Assembly (NCBI GenBank): GCA_021927905.1
Contig: BLLK01000051.1
Coordinates: 1,116,001-1,180,000 of the forward strand
Direction: 5' to 3'
Origin: Chaetoceros tenuissimus
Lineage: Eukaryota > Bacillariophyta > Thalassiosirophyceae > Chaetocerotales > Chaetocerotaceae
Length of the DNA: 64,000 bases
Shown: positions 41,217-52,196 of the stretch, one piece after another
Layout: every line of letters starts with the position of its first letter
Position numbering within the stretch: the first letter of the stretch is position 1
Notes under the pieces: generated by a model
What the model was told of the DNA's origin: nothing
Databases searched by the model: none
What the model saw: the letters and a program-made list of their open reading frames with translations, nothing else
Made by a program: the position numbers and the translations under genes

Positions 41217-43094
41217 ATGAATCCAATAGGTCAAGTTCATGATGAACTTCTTCATGATTTGAATCTCCTAGAAGAGGAAGGATATGATTCTGACAGTTCA
41301 ATCGAAAGTGAATTTCTTGTCGTTGACGGAGAAGAAGAAGTTTCATCTTCTGTGTTTGAATTGTTTGAATCGGCTTCCAATTCTTTGTTAAAGACTACAA
41401 GAGACGCTTCTATTACAATTACGAATGCCTCAAACTTATATAAAGCAACAGAATCCGTCACTGCTCCTACTGAGGATGTAGAGGAGCACATCGAAGTGGA
41501 AGTTTGCGAGAATGAAAGCAAAGATAACTTGGAAGATGCAGGGGAAGACTCTGTGGGTGAAAAGAGCGAGTCATTGCATAGCTCGAATGAATATTTTAAA
41601 TCTGAACCTACCTTCATGGATGAATTGCTGGAAAAAGCTGCAAATTCAAGTGTCCATGTCCAAAATGTCGACCCTCTACTTGAAGATACAAAGTCAAACC
41701 AATTGAGGAGTTTCGAAACACTCCAGGAAGTAACGGAGATAGAAAGTTCTCCTACGCACATTTCTGATTCCACAATAGTTGAAAGTGATGAACTTAGTCA
41801 GATCGAAAAAGAGTTTAGCGAAGAAAAGAATGTCCAAGCAAAGAGAAGGACTAATATTCAAAGGAGGCGAGAGCTGTTAATTTCACAAGAAAGAGTTCTT
41901 CAATCGACGAGGTCATCTGCAATCTTTACTCTCACTCCACTTGTGAAGCGTTATGTTGCAAGTTTTCGAAAACGAAGGAACGATAAGATTTCTAAAAGAC
42001 AAAAGAGCATTTTACATTTCACAAAGGTTCGAGAACTGTTGATATTGCAAAGAAGCATTTCCAAGTGGGCAGAAATGGCATTTTTGAGTAGAAGGGTTAG
42101 CGTGATTTGCAAATGGTATCGAGGTTGTATCGCAAGGAGAAAAGCTAAATCCATACTCAAAACTGTTGCACGAGAAAGAAGTGTCGAGCAAATGAAAAGC
42201 ACTGTGGAGAAGTATCGAAAGCGTTCTATCTTTCTATTCTGGAAAAGACAAGTGGTTTGTGTGAAAGAAATGGAAAAGCAGCAATTGGCAAGAAGGGTCT
42301 CTAGTGCATTATGCATCCAAAAAGGAGTGAGGTGCCATCTGTCGCGAATAAAGTTGAAGAAAATGAAGAGGGAGAATGAATACTTGAATAGAACTAGATC
42401 CAAAGTAGCTTTTCAAATATGGAGAACGCATTTCTTACGCGTCAAAGTGAATCGTGAGCTATTCAGACGACTGCAAGAAAAGGAAGCTGCATCTAGCGTA
42501 ATCCAAAAGTATTTTAGAGGATTTCGTATACGATCTCGGTTCCTTCTTGCATTGAAGAAAGAGGCTGTATGCATGAAGAAAGACTCCGAGATTGATGATA
42601 TTCTCAAAGATGATTCTATCGATAGTCTTCTCAATGAAATTCTACTGGAAGAAGACGAGAATAATTGCGACAATGAATGGAGACCTCAGTTACCAAAGAT
42701 TGAGGCCGAGGTACCGACAAAGCCAACTGGAATAACTCATTCGTCACAAATCAAAGACACAGTGGCCAAAGAAGATCGACTTCCACCAATAACATCAGAT
42801 CATATCACATCTTCTGCAGTAAATAGTGAAGTGCCAGGAGGTCGTCAAGAATTAATGTCTGAATGGAAGATCAAAGACAAGAACGTGCTGGCTGTAAGTA
42901 TTTTGATTGATTGGTCTACTCTTTTACTCCTATCATCATTGACTCTTTCTTATTCCTCAAATTATTTATAGAATATGATGAAAAGAAGAGACACAATGAA
43001 CAAGGTCAAGAGAAGGAATGCAAGAAGGAAGAAGCTTTCGAATCCAGTAAATCGATTTAACAATTTTCTGAAGACTAGAAGCAAGCTAAAATAA
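41217..43094 (+). CDS. IQ-motif protein
   Basis: Exons 41217-42893 and 42972-43094, intron GTAAGT...ATAG in phase 0; 599 aa. The first ~200 residues are acidic and disordered. From about 205 the protein is basic and helical, with IQ-like calmodulin or light-chain binding segments: VICKWYRGCIARRKAK, ALCIQKGVRCHLSRIK and the best one, VIQKYFRGFRIRSRF (about 425-440). The second exon adds a very basic tail (MMKRRDTMNKVKRRNARRKKL). It is probably a calmodulin-binding cytoskeletal or centrosomal protein. It follows the CARC-repeat gene by 164 bp on the same strand; shared function is not demonstrated. Confidence 0.72.
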
Positions 43095-43582
43095 GCTATC
43101 AAAGATCTACAGTGTTGTAAATGTTTTTAGGAGCTTTTCTATGTGATATTTGTGCTCTATTCACTATATACACATCTAACACATTTCTCAAAGTGGTATG
43201 ATGGTTTTGAAAAAATCTAAAACTTGCATAAAACGGATTAATTTTGTATCATGGAATGGATACTATATTCACCTTTCTTAGTAATCCTATTAGTAGATAT
43301 ATTTATAGCATTATTGAACATATTCAGAACCTAGATGATGGCGTATATATGCGTCAAACTTAACCTCATCGCATTTTAGAAATATTTCATCCAATGCTGT
43401 TATTTTTGGCGCGAACAAGTCCCATCTCCAAAGTTGGTTCTCATTGGTTCTCTGGCGTTCTTTTTCCAAAAAGATTCTTCCTTCTCTATCAACACGCACT
43501 TCTCTTACACATACATGTAATTGAATCGTATCCACTTTCCAATTGAATAATAAATCTACCATATACTAAAACTGACAACAGC

Positions 43583-44059
43583 ATGCCTTGCAAACATTCA
43601 TGCGCTTCCATGGCTTTACAGCTATTTGCCGGCGGTCTCGTGACAGGAGTGGCAATCTCAACTCTTTTACTCAAGAAACTGAAAGATGAAACCTCATCCT
43701 CCTCCGAACCAAAACGTGCACCTGGAATCAAAGCCTGGCGCATGTCCAAATGGATCAAACATGACGGTATCCTCCGCACACAAGGACTATGTGGAGACTT
43801 TAGTAAACCAAGTTCCACCGAACAGCAAACCAAGGAAGCACTTGAGAAACTGGACAATATTTTAAAAGAGTGTGGATTGGAACGAAAGAATTTACTTTCT
43901 GTTACAATCTTTTTAAAAGATATTGAGAAGGATTTTGATGAAATGAACAAGGTTTATGATGCATGGGTTGATCCAAAGGGATTACCTACGCGTTTATGCG
44001 TGCAAGCTTGGATGGGTCCTAACGTACAAGTTGAAATTCGCGCAGAGGCATATTACTAG
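43583..44059 (+). CDS. RidA/YjgF/Rid-family protein with N-terminal hydrophobic lead
   Basis: 158 aa. The N-terminal ~30 residues are hydrophobic (ALQLFAGGLVTGVAISTLLL) and may anchor or target it. The Rid domain shows the usual blocks: GDFSKPSSTEQQTKEALEKL, LLSVTIFLKDI, FDEMNKVYDAWV, and GLPTRLCVQAWM ... VEIRAEAYY, with the Arg of PTR in the position of the RidA catalytic Arg (deaminates reactive enamine/imine intermediates). The usual ending VEIE is VEIR here, so it may belong to a Rid subfamily other than RidA itself. Compartment undecided between mitochondrion, ER and plastid. Confidence 0.83.
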   Translation: MPCKHSCASMALQLFAGGLVTGVAISTLLLKKLKDETSSSSEPKRAPGIKAWRMSKWIKHDGILRTQGLCGDFSKPSSTEQQTKEALEKLDNILKECGLERKNLLSVTIFLKDIEKDFDEMNKVYDAWVDPKGLPTRLCVQAWMGPNVQVEIRAEAYY

Positions 44060-44526
44060 TTTGAATTTCCGGGAAAAAGAAGCTATGATGATGTTTCTCT
44101 TTTCATTTTTTGTTGAAAGATACATGTGATAATCTTTGAATGGCAAGTAAATGTATGACGAATACAGAGGGAAAACAATAACAAAAATATGAACAGTTTT
44201 GAAATATGAGTGGGTTAATTTTGCTATCCAAGGCTTCACTATAAATTGCATATAAATATAAAAAAAGACATTTAAATTTAGTATGCATCACTTTGTATAG
44301 CATTCATGTGACGAACATTCCATCCAATGCTTCCATTTCTTTTTCCCTTTTCTCAAGAGAGTTGAATGATCTCATAACCTCTCGTTTTCTCTACTCTAAT
44401 GGGTTATGTGTCATTTAACGGCTTGTGCCGATGAACAAAAGCCAACAACAACAAACAACAGAGAAAACTCCTAATTCAACGAAATAGATCTATCACTAGT
44501 TGCATCCTAATACAGCAAATACAACC

Positions 44527-45174
44527 ATGTCTGCATCATTAATCAATGTCCTCAAAAAGGTCCCTGCTCCTCTTTTCGGAACAGCAGCAACTGCAGTACA
44601 ATTTGGAGCTAAAAAGGCGGCATCAGCTCCAAGATATGCACAATGGGGAGTACCTCTTGTAGCAGGAGGACTCTGGTTCGTTTGGCCTGCTGTAGACGAA
44701 GAATGGAAGCAATCAATTGGATTTGGATCAGCACCAGCAGAAGCGGCAAAGCCTGAAGAGAAGGCAGAAGGTGAGGCTAAACCTGCAATCGTTGTTGAGT
44801 TGAGCGAGGAGGCAAAGGAGAAGATTGAAAAGGCCTATGTTGTTGAGACTGTGGAGTTGACCGATGAGGAAAAGGCAGTTATGAAGGCTGTTAGTAAGGG
44901 AGACTTTGCTGCTCTAGAGAAGGACTGGGATGCATTCTCAGAAAAGGCCATGATTCCTGGAGATGGAGATGATGACGACGACGATGATGATGATGTAAGT
45001 ACGCTCTTCTTCGTACGGTCTCCTCTGTCTCGGCTACTCGCTTGGTTTGATTTGTTTTAAATGTTTTTCACTTGTATGCTATGTTTGTGTAAATCACATC
45101 TCTTTTACTCACTTGATCTTTTTTCATAGGATGAGGACGACGATGATGAGGATGAAGACGAAGATGACGAGTAA
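44527..45174 (+). CDS. Small membrane protein with acidic tail
   Basis: Exons 44527-44994 and 45130-45174, a 135-nt intron GTAAGT...ATAG in phase 0; 170 aa. The ATG at 44527 (MSASLINVLKKVPAPLF) starts a basic, hydroxylated lead that could target mitochondria. One hydrophobic segment, WGVPLVAGGLWFVWPAV, is followed by an Ala/Glu/Lys-rich part and a poly-Asp/Glu tail that spans the intron (DDDDDD joined to DEDDDDEDEDEDDE). The unspliced ORF would end in an unrelated hydrophobic tail, so splicing is favoured. No family recognised. Confidence 0.65.
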
Positions 45175-45415
45175 ACTCATTGCATCGAAATATTTCTTTC
45201 GGATACAAAACAGATGAGAATCTAATCTTTATAAGATAGTAAGGGAAATTGAATGGGGTCTACAACTACGAATACAATTACTTATAGATGTCATTCAAGA
45301 ATAGGATAATTTTTAATTCAGACATGAATTTTCTTGATTTTTATTTTAGGGAACATGGATAAGACTACATGTTCATGGTCAGGGTGTCAAACAGATAAAC
45401 TTGAATCTTTTCGAT

Positions 45416-45724
45416 TCATTGTTTGTTTTCACCTTCTTTTTCTCCCAGTGGAGGGCAATTGGGATCAATCTCCTCAAAATTAGGATACCTATTTGTACCA
45501 TAAGCACGTCCGTATTTTTGAAGCAAACCACACTTCTTGCACAACCTCCCATGAAATGTGCCGAGAAATACATAGGAAAATTGTTCTACAGGACCAAAGT
45601 CATGTTCCCCTGATCCATTTGTCAACTGTAGCGTTTTGTTAGTAATCTTCTCATCATTAGACACGATGCAGTTTCCTTCACTAGTATTATTACCAGTATT
45701 TGATCTGCTTGAGGAAAGCATCAT
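45416..45724 (-). CDS. Hypothetical small protein with CKKCG motif
   Basis: 102 aa, ATG start. The N-terminal half is polar (Asn/Ser/Thr-rich). The C-terminal half has FSYVFLGTFHGRLCKKCGLLQKYGRAYG, whose CxxC could bind metal with partners outside the ORF. It may be one exon of a longer gene, but I could not place others. No family recognised. Confidence 0.4.
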   Translation of the reverse strand: MMLSSSRSNTGNNTSEGNCIVSNDEKITNKTLQLTNGSGEHDFGPVEQFSYVFLGTFHGRLCKKCGLLQKYGRAYGTNRYPNFEEIDPNCPPLGEKEGENKQ

Positions 45725-46161
45725 TCTTCTAGAAATGTCGAAGGAGGAAGAATCTTATTGACGATACGTAAAGAAACAATCATTCTTTTTCTACTTTTTT
45801 GAAATCCTCTACGATTCCGATTCATATTTTATGCAGAAATGATTACTTCTATGTAACATGGCATTTCAAAGATAGGAATAGATGTCATAAAATGGCGGGA
45901 TTGATAGGAATAGATGAGAAACGAGTTCGTATTCCAAATAAATGTATGTACGTTGTGAAACACCTTTTAAAAAGTCCGATAGATGCAAATTGTATCTAAA
46001 ATCTTAACCCTATTACATGCAAAATTTCAATTCCATACGCCAAACCTTTGATGTTCGATTTGAAAAACACTTTTCCCGTCATCGTGCTCTTTTTCCCATA
46101 GTCATCGATATACAAATGTTTCTTGCTAACCAGTAATTACAATAGCTGAGAATACATCTTC
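45725..46161. other. Intergenic
   Basis: Between the small hypothetical gene (-) and the 3' end of the EED gene (-). Nothing recognisable. Confidence 0.4.
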
Positions 46162-47694
46162 TCATGCTTTTCTTTTACGTGGTGACCATTGTACATTGTA
46201 TTTGCAAACTACACCGCCATCAAAACAAGCAACCAACACCTTTTCATCTGGACTGAATTGCACCATTCTTACGATGGCATTGACAGGAGTATTCAATCGA
46301 GCCAATTCCCTTGAAGGTTCGTCAACCTCGTAAACTCTAATGTCTCCAGCACAATTCCCACATACTAGAAATAAACCCCTTTTATCTGTACAAAACCTTA
46401 CATACCACTCCTGAGCATACGGATTGGTATAGTCTACTAGATGGTGACAAACACCACTATAATCAATATTTATAGCATCTTGCCCAGCAATTGTATGGAC
46501 TTTATCATCTGGCAGTTCTGGTGCCCAAATACTCACTTTGCAAGTAGTCGCTTTACTTACTATCAAATCTCCAATAAATTGCACACAATCAATAAACTCA
46601 TGATGCATTTCTTTTGAATACCAAAATGGCTGCATATGTACAGCTGTGTCAAATAAAGAAGTATCTCGTCCTCCATTCCGTACTTGATCGGAATAATACT
46701 TGTTGGGTTGTACAAATGGCGGTTCAAAACTTTTTTCAATAGCCTGTTGCACTTCTGGTGTCATGATTGACCACATACGAACTATCCCATCCATACCAGC
46801 ACTCATGAAATATTCCCCTGATGGATGCCATGCAATGGAAATGACAGCATCACGGTGTCCCTGTACACCTGAAAAGACAGCAATGAGAGTGGGATACTTT
46901 AAATTCCACAACCGTATAGATTCATCTTGTCCAGCACTAAGCAATAAATGCTCATTACTCGGATGAGCTTTCAAATCCCATACACCACCGGTATGACCCA
47001 CTAAATCATATATCAGTTTCTTTTGTACAGTGTCTATAATTTTAATAGATCCTCCTTTTCCTGCAAAACAAAGTAATTGTGGTCCTTCCACTAAATTTTT
47101 TTGATTCGTCCCACTATAAAATTTATTCGTATAATCTCCTACATTGCCATCTGATTCATGTTCAGCATGAACTTTACTCGGTTCTGTATTTATTTTCAAA
47201 CTATTTTCAATCAGTGATCGACCAGCAAACACACAGCAATAAAAGTTTTCACCCTTGTCTGGATCTTGATAGACTTGTCTGACAACCATATCATTCTGAG
47301 CCTCGGGTTGAAAAGTATTTTTCAAATCTTCTTCACGAGAGGGTATATTATGATTCTTCTTATAGGTATTGGTATATATCGGTCCAGGCTTTTCATTCTT
47401 TTTCTGTATTTGATAAATTGTGACAAAGTTGCCAGCACATGTTGCCATGTAGTAGCAGTCAAAGGATTGAGTTTTGTACTTGACTTCATCGTCACTGTCG
47501 CTGTCGAGGACTATGACTCCATCTTCGTTGGAATGTATTGAGTCGTCTTTTTGCGGCTTGGAAGGAGTAGCATCGACATCTTCGTAGACTTTGTTGTAGC
47601 CTTCGTGTATGTCTGTCGAAAAGGCACAGCAGTAGACTTCTTTGCCGTGAGATTCGTTGATTGTTTTAGATAATGAGAAATTTACAGTTGACAT
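46162..47694 (-). CDS. Polycomb PRC2 subunit EED/ESC (WD40)
   Basis: 510 aa, single exon. A seven-bladed WD40 propeller is visible: FYCCVFAG, LLCFAGKGGSIKIIDT, LVGHTGGVWDLKAHP...LLSAGQDESIRLWNL, GHRDAVISIAWHPSGEYFMSAGMDGIVRMWSI, then the EED-specific HHEFIDCVQFIGDLIVSKATTCKVSIWAP, WYVRFCTDKRGLFLVCGNCAGDIRVYE, and PVNAIVRMVQFSPDEKVLVACFDGGVVCKY. The GRDTSLFDTAVHMQPFWYSKEMH segment with the DCV-x-GD pattern is typical of ESC/EED and separates it from general WD40 proteins. It binds H3K27me3 and the E(z) methyltransferase in PRC2. A variable acidic insertion sits at about 38-75 between blades. Confidence 0.88.
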   Translation of the reverse strand: MSTVNFSLSKTINESHGKEVYCCAFSTDIHEGYNKVYEDVDATPSKPQKDDSIHSNEDGVIVLDSDSDDEVKYKTQSFDCYYMATCAGNFVTIYQIQKKNEKPGPIYTNTYKKNHNIPSREEDLKNTFQPEAQNDMVVRQVYQDPDKGENFYCCVFAGRSLIENSLKINTEPSKVHAEHESDGNVGDYTNKFYSGTNQKNLVEGPQLLCFAGKGGSIKIIDTVQKKLIYDLVGHTGGVWDLKAHPSNEHLLLSAGQDESIRLWNLKYPTLIAVFSGVQGHRDAVISIAWHPSGEYFMSAGMDGIVRMWSIMTPEVQQAIEKSFEPPFVQPNKYYSDQVRNGGRDTSLFDTAVHMQPFWYSKEMHHEFIDCVQFIGDLIVSKATTCKVSIWAPELPDDKVHTIAGQDAINIDYSGVCHHLVDYTNPYAQEWYVRFCTDKRGLFLVCGNCAGDIRVYEVDEPSRELARLNTPVNAIVRMVQFSPDEKVLVACFDGGVVCKYNVQWSPRKRKA

Positions 47695-48427
47695 GATTGT
47701 GCTGTGAACATAGATGATGGACTTGTCATTTGCTCAATTTATACTTTTGTCAGATGGAAATGAAATAAATGAGATCAACAATCTAGATACCTATATAAAA
47801 ATGTGTGGTGTTTGTGAAGTGTAGCAACGTATCTTGTACATAACAATGACGTTCATTTAGTCAGACCAAATTAGCGAGGTCATTGTAACTTCTGCCTTTT
47901 CTACTAGCTAGCTATTGTATCATTACGAAAGATAAACATATCGTAAATTTTTTCAGAGTTCCGAATCGAAAATATTAAAATTTGAAGCTATCACTTGTAA
48001 TAATCCTTTAGCAGTAATGAACCACTGCCTGAAAAGAGATGTCAAGACGAAAAGGGCCAATGACACTTTTCTTAAGTATTTCATATGTAAAAGCGGCAGC
48101 ATCTTCGGAGATTATAACACTATAATCACATGAATAAGCATTTGTAAAATTTTTTATATTATTTATATATCAAAATGTTCACCAGCGCAACAACATATGA
48201 ATATATGCTTATGATTTATGAAAATACAAATTTTATTGTGTAGTCTCCCTACTATGCTCTTCTTCGACGTTCTAAGGATTCTTCTTTTCATGGCACATTC
48301 CCCCCAAAAGTAGTTTTGATTTATATTCAATCCATTGGAACAATGCTTGAAAAAGAATAGGAAATACAAAAATTGTAGACATCAAATCTGAATAATACGC
48401 TCCAACGTAGAAATCTTTTCACTTGTT
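47695..48427. other. Intergenic
   Basis: AT-rich; EED promoter and 3' flank of the PDZ gene. No ORF or repeat supported. Confidence 0.45.
47847..47852 (+). promoter_or_regulatory. TGACGT half-site upstream of EED gene
   Basis: A single TGACGT about 150 bp upstream of the start codon. One hexamer is expected by chance in a few kb, so support is weak. Confidence 0.2.
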
Positions 48428-49315
48428 CTAAACATTTGGTGCGGAAACCAAAATTTCATGCACTCCACCATCTTCGCAGCACTCGCAAATCGGACAAGTG
48501 GGATAGTCATCATACTCCAAATCTCGATGATGGACCCACCATATCGCGGAGCAGCTATTGCAGAAGAGTAGGGCCTTGTAAACAGCAGCCGCTTTCTTGC
48601 CGGTCCATTTGTATTTCATTCGTTTTGTTCCATCATTCGCCTGGGCGCCTGTTTGATTGTTCTCCTCAAATCCGAAGTAATCGCCCAACCATTTCTGCAC
48701 CAGCTCGTGAGGGATTGATCGTTTGTACATGTAATCGTTGGCAGTTGGTGATCGCAACGTAACTTTGACACCTTTTTTCCGGCCCGATAGTTTACGCAGA
48801 TTGTACGCCACCTCCTCCCCATCCATGGGGTGTGGTTCCTTACCGTCGATCTTCACGATAATATCATTAACATGAATGAGATCGTCCCTCACGGCAGGTG
48901 ACGAATTAGCATCTCCAACAGCGGCAAAGACCCAGCACCGTGGGCAGCGGGTGTCGACATTGCCAATGGAAATGTTGCCGATGACATCGGCTGCGATCAG
49001 TAGGACCTGTCGCTCTTCATTGGTAGTAGTAGTAGTGCGTGTCGATGCTTCTTTACTTTTGGCTCTCGCTGCTTTGGATTGCAATCGAGCACTCTTTCTA
49101 TAGTAATAGTGTTAGTAGTAATAGTGTTAGTAATAGAAGTGTTTGTACTAATACAAATAGTATATTAATTCTACTGACCTCTTGGGTGCCTCAAGAGGAC
49201 TACTAGCATTACTAGTAGTATTACTAGCATTAGCCTGACAGCTACCTGCTGTACTGTGATCCGCTGCAGGAGCTGATTGCGATGATCTCTTTCTCTTGGT
49301 ACGACGAGGAGCCAT
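48428..49315 (-). CDS. PDZ-domain protein with Cys-rich C-terminus
   Basis: Exons 49315-49179 and 49097-48428, intron GTCAGT...ATAG; 268 aa. The basic N-terminus (MAPRRTKRKRSSQS and KKSARLQSKAARAKSKEA-like after splicing) looks nuclear. A PDZ-like domain spans about 75-150, with VFAAVGDANSSPAVRDDLIHVNDIIVKIDG, where the usual GLGF loop is altered, and VAYNLRKLSGRKKGVKVTLR as the last helix and strand. The C-terminal ~90 residues have CNSCSAIWWVHHR and CPICECCEDGG, a possible zinc-binding pair. The arrangement is common in diatoms but I know no functional study. The intron is rich in AGTAGT/TAGTGT simple repeats. Confidence 0.7.
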
Positions 49316-50039
49316 GGTGCTTGCCTTAGTACTATTGCCTTAGTATTGTTGTTCTAATCAATTCGAGTCGATTCAAAATACAATTACTAGTACAGTAATT
49401 AACGCTTCTTTTGTTGAATGATTTGCTTTGACTGATCGACTCGCTTCTTCTTCTGCTTAACTACTAACTACTACAAATCTACCTTGCTTAGCGTCGAAAG
49501 AGAGGGAAGAGGTTGGGAGAGCATATCTATCTGGTATCCATCATTGGAGTTCGCATTCAAGCAATCTATCTATGTTATGTATGTAGGTATTTGGTTGAAT
49601 GAAATCCTAAAAAAGAAAAGCACTTGGCATGGCATGAAATTCACTGATTCTTTTGAGAGGTATCGATGAATCACTCCAATCAAAGTTCAAGTGAAAATGA
49701 TAATTTTATCGAGCACATATTGTTGGACGGAAGATGAAAGTATCACTTTCACTTGAACGGAAGATGAAAGTATCACTTTTAATAAAAAACATTCAATTTA
49801 CAATTTAAGCATTCTCTCTAGTACACCCTTCTCTCCGTTGGGTTAAATGACTCCTATGACATCAAGTTGAGTCCAAATTAGTTGACATAATAATATTTTA
49901 GTAACTCATTGGGTGCCCTTGAGGTGCTCACTAATTCGTGAGTATCAAAAGCTCTTCCAACACCATACAAAACATGAACAAATGTGTTTCAAACAAATAC
50001 AGCAGCATCTACTTGAAAACTAGCAATCATATAAAAGCA
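49316..50039. other. Intergenic with inverted and direct repeats
   Basis: Divergent promoter region. A 12-bp inverted repeat GTTCAAGTGAAA (49685-49696) / TTTCACTTGAAC (49747-49758) overlaps a 30-bp-period direct repeat of ACGGAAGATGAAAGTATCAC (starts 49727 and 49757). No gene recognised. Confidence 0.5.
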
Positions 50040-52129
50040 ATGAAGATAATAAAAACTTGTGCAGTAGCATTAGCTCTCGCCCCTTGTGTCTCTGGTCAAG
50101 ATGAGGCGAGGGAAAAGATGGAAGTAATGGAACGAAAGACAAGTTTGAGACGATCTAGGGTTCGTCAACTCTTTGGCTTCAATATTTTCAGTGGTGAACC
50201 GATTGATTACTCGAATTTAGATGGTGGCGAGTCGCTCGCCAAGCATTACGAAGAGACAGTGAGAAAAGGAAGTAAAAGTTCTAAAACGTCTGGTAAAGGG
50301 AAGGGATCGAAAAGTAGCAAGGGGAAGGGCTCTCATGATTGTTATGAATACGATGATGTCAACCCTTCCTCCAAGTCACCGGGGAATAGACAGTTGTATG
50401 GGAAATCCTATAATCAGATGCGAAGAGGGGCAAAGAGTAGCAAAGGCAAGGGATCGAAAAGCAAAGGATCGAAAAGTAGCAAAACGTATAATGACTGTGA
50501 TGCTGTACCTACAGCTCCACCTACAGCTCCACCTGTCATCGCAAACTTGGGTCCGACAGCTGCACCTACTCCGATAACATGCGATTCGCAAAATGGAAGA
50601 TTGATTGATATTGCAACAATATCAAATGAAGTATTGGGCACTGGTAACACTTCTCCTGCTGAAGCTGCTGCGTTGGACTGGCTTACCAATACGGACACCT
50701 CCAATAGTTGTGCAGATGGTGGGGTTGCAATGAGAGAAAGATTCATTCTCGCACTCTTTTACTATCGTACAGATGGAGACAATTGGGTCAATAGCTCAGG
50801 TTGGCTATCTACAAATGATCACTGTACAACTTGGTTTGGTATTGAGTGTCAAAGTCCCATTACACAAGATGCAAACGTTTCGAGGGTCTACTCGATTTCA
50901 CTCAATGAAAACAATGTGTCTGGAGAAATTCCTTCCGAGTTTTCAATGTTGTCTGATTTGGGAATCTTGAAATTGTTCAATAATCAATTGTTTGGTCAAA
51001 TTCCAGGATCTTTGTATGAATTGCCAAATCTAATCTTTATCGATGTGGAATCTAATAATCTGCAAGGTGAGTTTGTCTACTTTGACTTAGCATGAGTGTA
51101 CACTTTTCTTGGAAATAATGGAAAAAGTCTTACATGAAACTTTTATCCATCTCTATAGGCACTGCATTCAATGACAATGTCATGAAAGCGACAAATTTAT
51201 TGGCATTGAGATTGAGTTTCAATAATTTTCAAGCTAGTTCGATTCCATCCAACATTGGCGTCTTTACACAATTGAAACAGCTATGGATTGCAGGTGCAGA
51301 AATCACTGGACAGATTCCACCAGAAATCACCAATTTATCTGAACTTGAGCAGTTTTTTGCGTTTGAAAACAAATTACGTGGAACAATTCCAGATCTTAGT
51401 ACTTTGCGTAACCTTGAGAGGATTAACCTTGCGGATAATCAGTTGATTGGTAGCTTCCCTGAAAGTCTAGGGAATTTGCCTTCATTGAACAGGATTGTCT
51501 TGTCGAATAATTTGTTGGATGGGCAATTGACGACTTCTGTTGGAAATCTTATTCTATTGGAGGAATTTCTCATTGCAAATAATACTCTGACTGGTCCTTT
51601 TCCTTCTACTGAGTTTAGCAATCTCAGCCGAATGGTCAGTTTGGACTTGGAAAATAATGAGTTTATTGGTTTCCTTCCAAACTATAGTGATTGGAATGCT
51701 TTGTCGTTTATCAACATTAATAACAATGGATTCTTTGGAAGTATTGATGCATCACTGTTTGAAAAGCAAGATTTACAAAGAGTTTACTTCTCCAATAATA
51801 CACTCACAGGACCAGTACCTTACTTTGGCGCATCTGAGAATTTGATTGACCTCTGGTTGAATGGAAACTTTCTCGATGGAACAATTCCAAACGTTGACTT
51901 TCTTCCAAATATTACCGAGGTTTTGTTGAGCGATAATTTGTTGGAAGGGCCAATGCCACAGTCCATCTGCGATCTTCGTGACGAAGACTCTGACTTCTTC
52001 GTTCCTTCATTTGAATTTCTGCACGCAGATTGTCTTCCACCATCAGGAACTGATCAGCCAAACAATCAATGTGATTATCCAGAATGTTGTACAACATGCA
52101 CAGTAGGGAAGATTGCTTACAACAGGTAG
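50040..52129 (+). CDS. Secreted leucine-rich-repeat protein with silaffin-like Lys/Ser linker
   Basis: Exons 50040-51066 and 51159-52129, intron GTGAGT...ATAG; 665 aa from ATG 50040 (MKIIKTCAVALALAPCVSG, a good signal peptide; in-frame upstream ATG and GTG exist but would bury it). Residues about 70-165 are low-complexity Lys/Ser/Gly (KSSKTSGKGKGSKSSKGKGS) with KxxK spacing as in silaffins. A Pro/Thr hinge (PTAPPTAPP) leads to an LRR N-cap (ALFYYRTDGDNWVNSSGWL, CTTWFGIEC) and about 12 plant-type LRRs (LxxLxLxxNxLxGxIP). Splicing joins NNLQG to TAFND inside a repeat. There is no transmembrane helix; the end is Cys-rich (CDYPECCTTC). Probably a cell-wall or extracellular recognition protein. 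Confidence 0.85.
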
Positions 52130-52196
52130 ATGAGATTAGATGTTTATTTATGTTTAGGGAATAATATTTATTTAATTGTTACATTATGATTATGAA

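Noticed and set aside
43311-43562. 83-aa minus-strand ORF starting 20 bp from the RidA-family gene
   Set aside because: It would overlap the promoter of the RidA gene, has no recognisable domain, and is best explained as a chance ORF.
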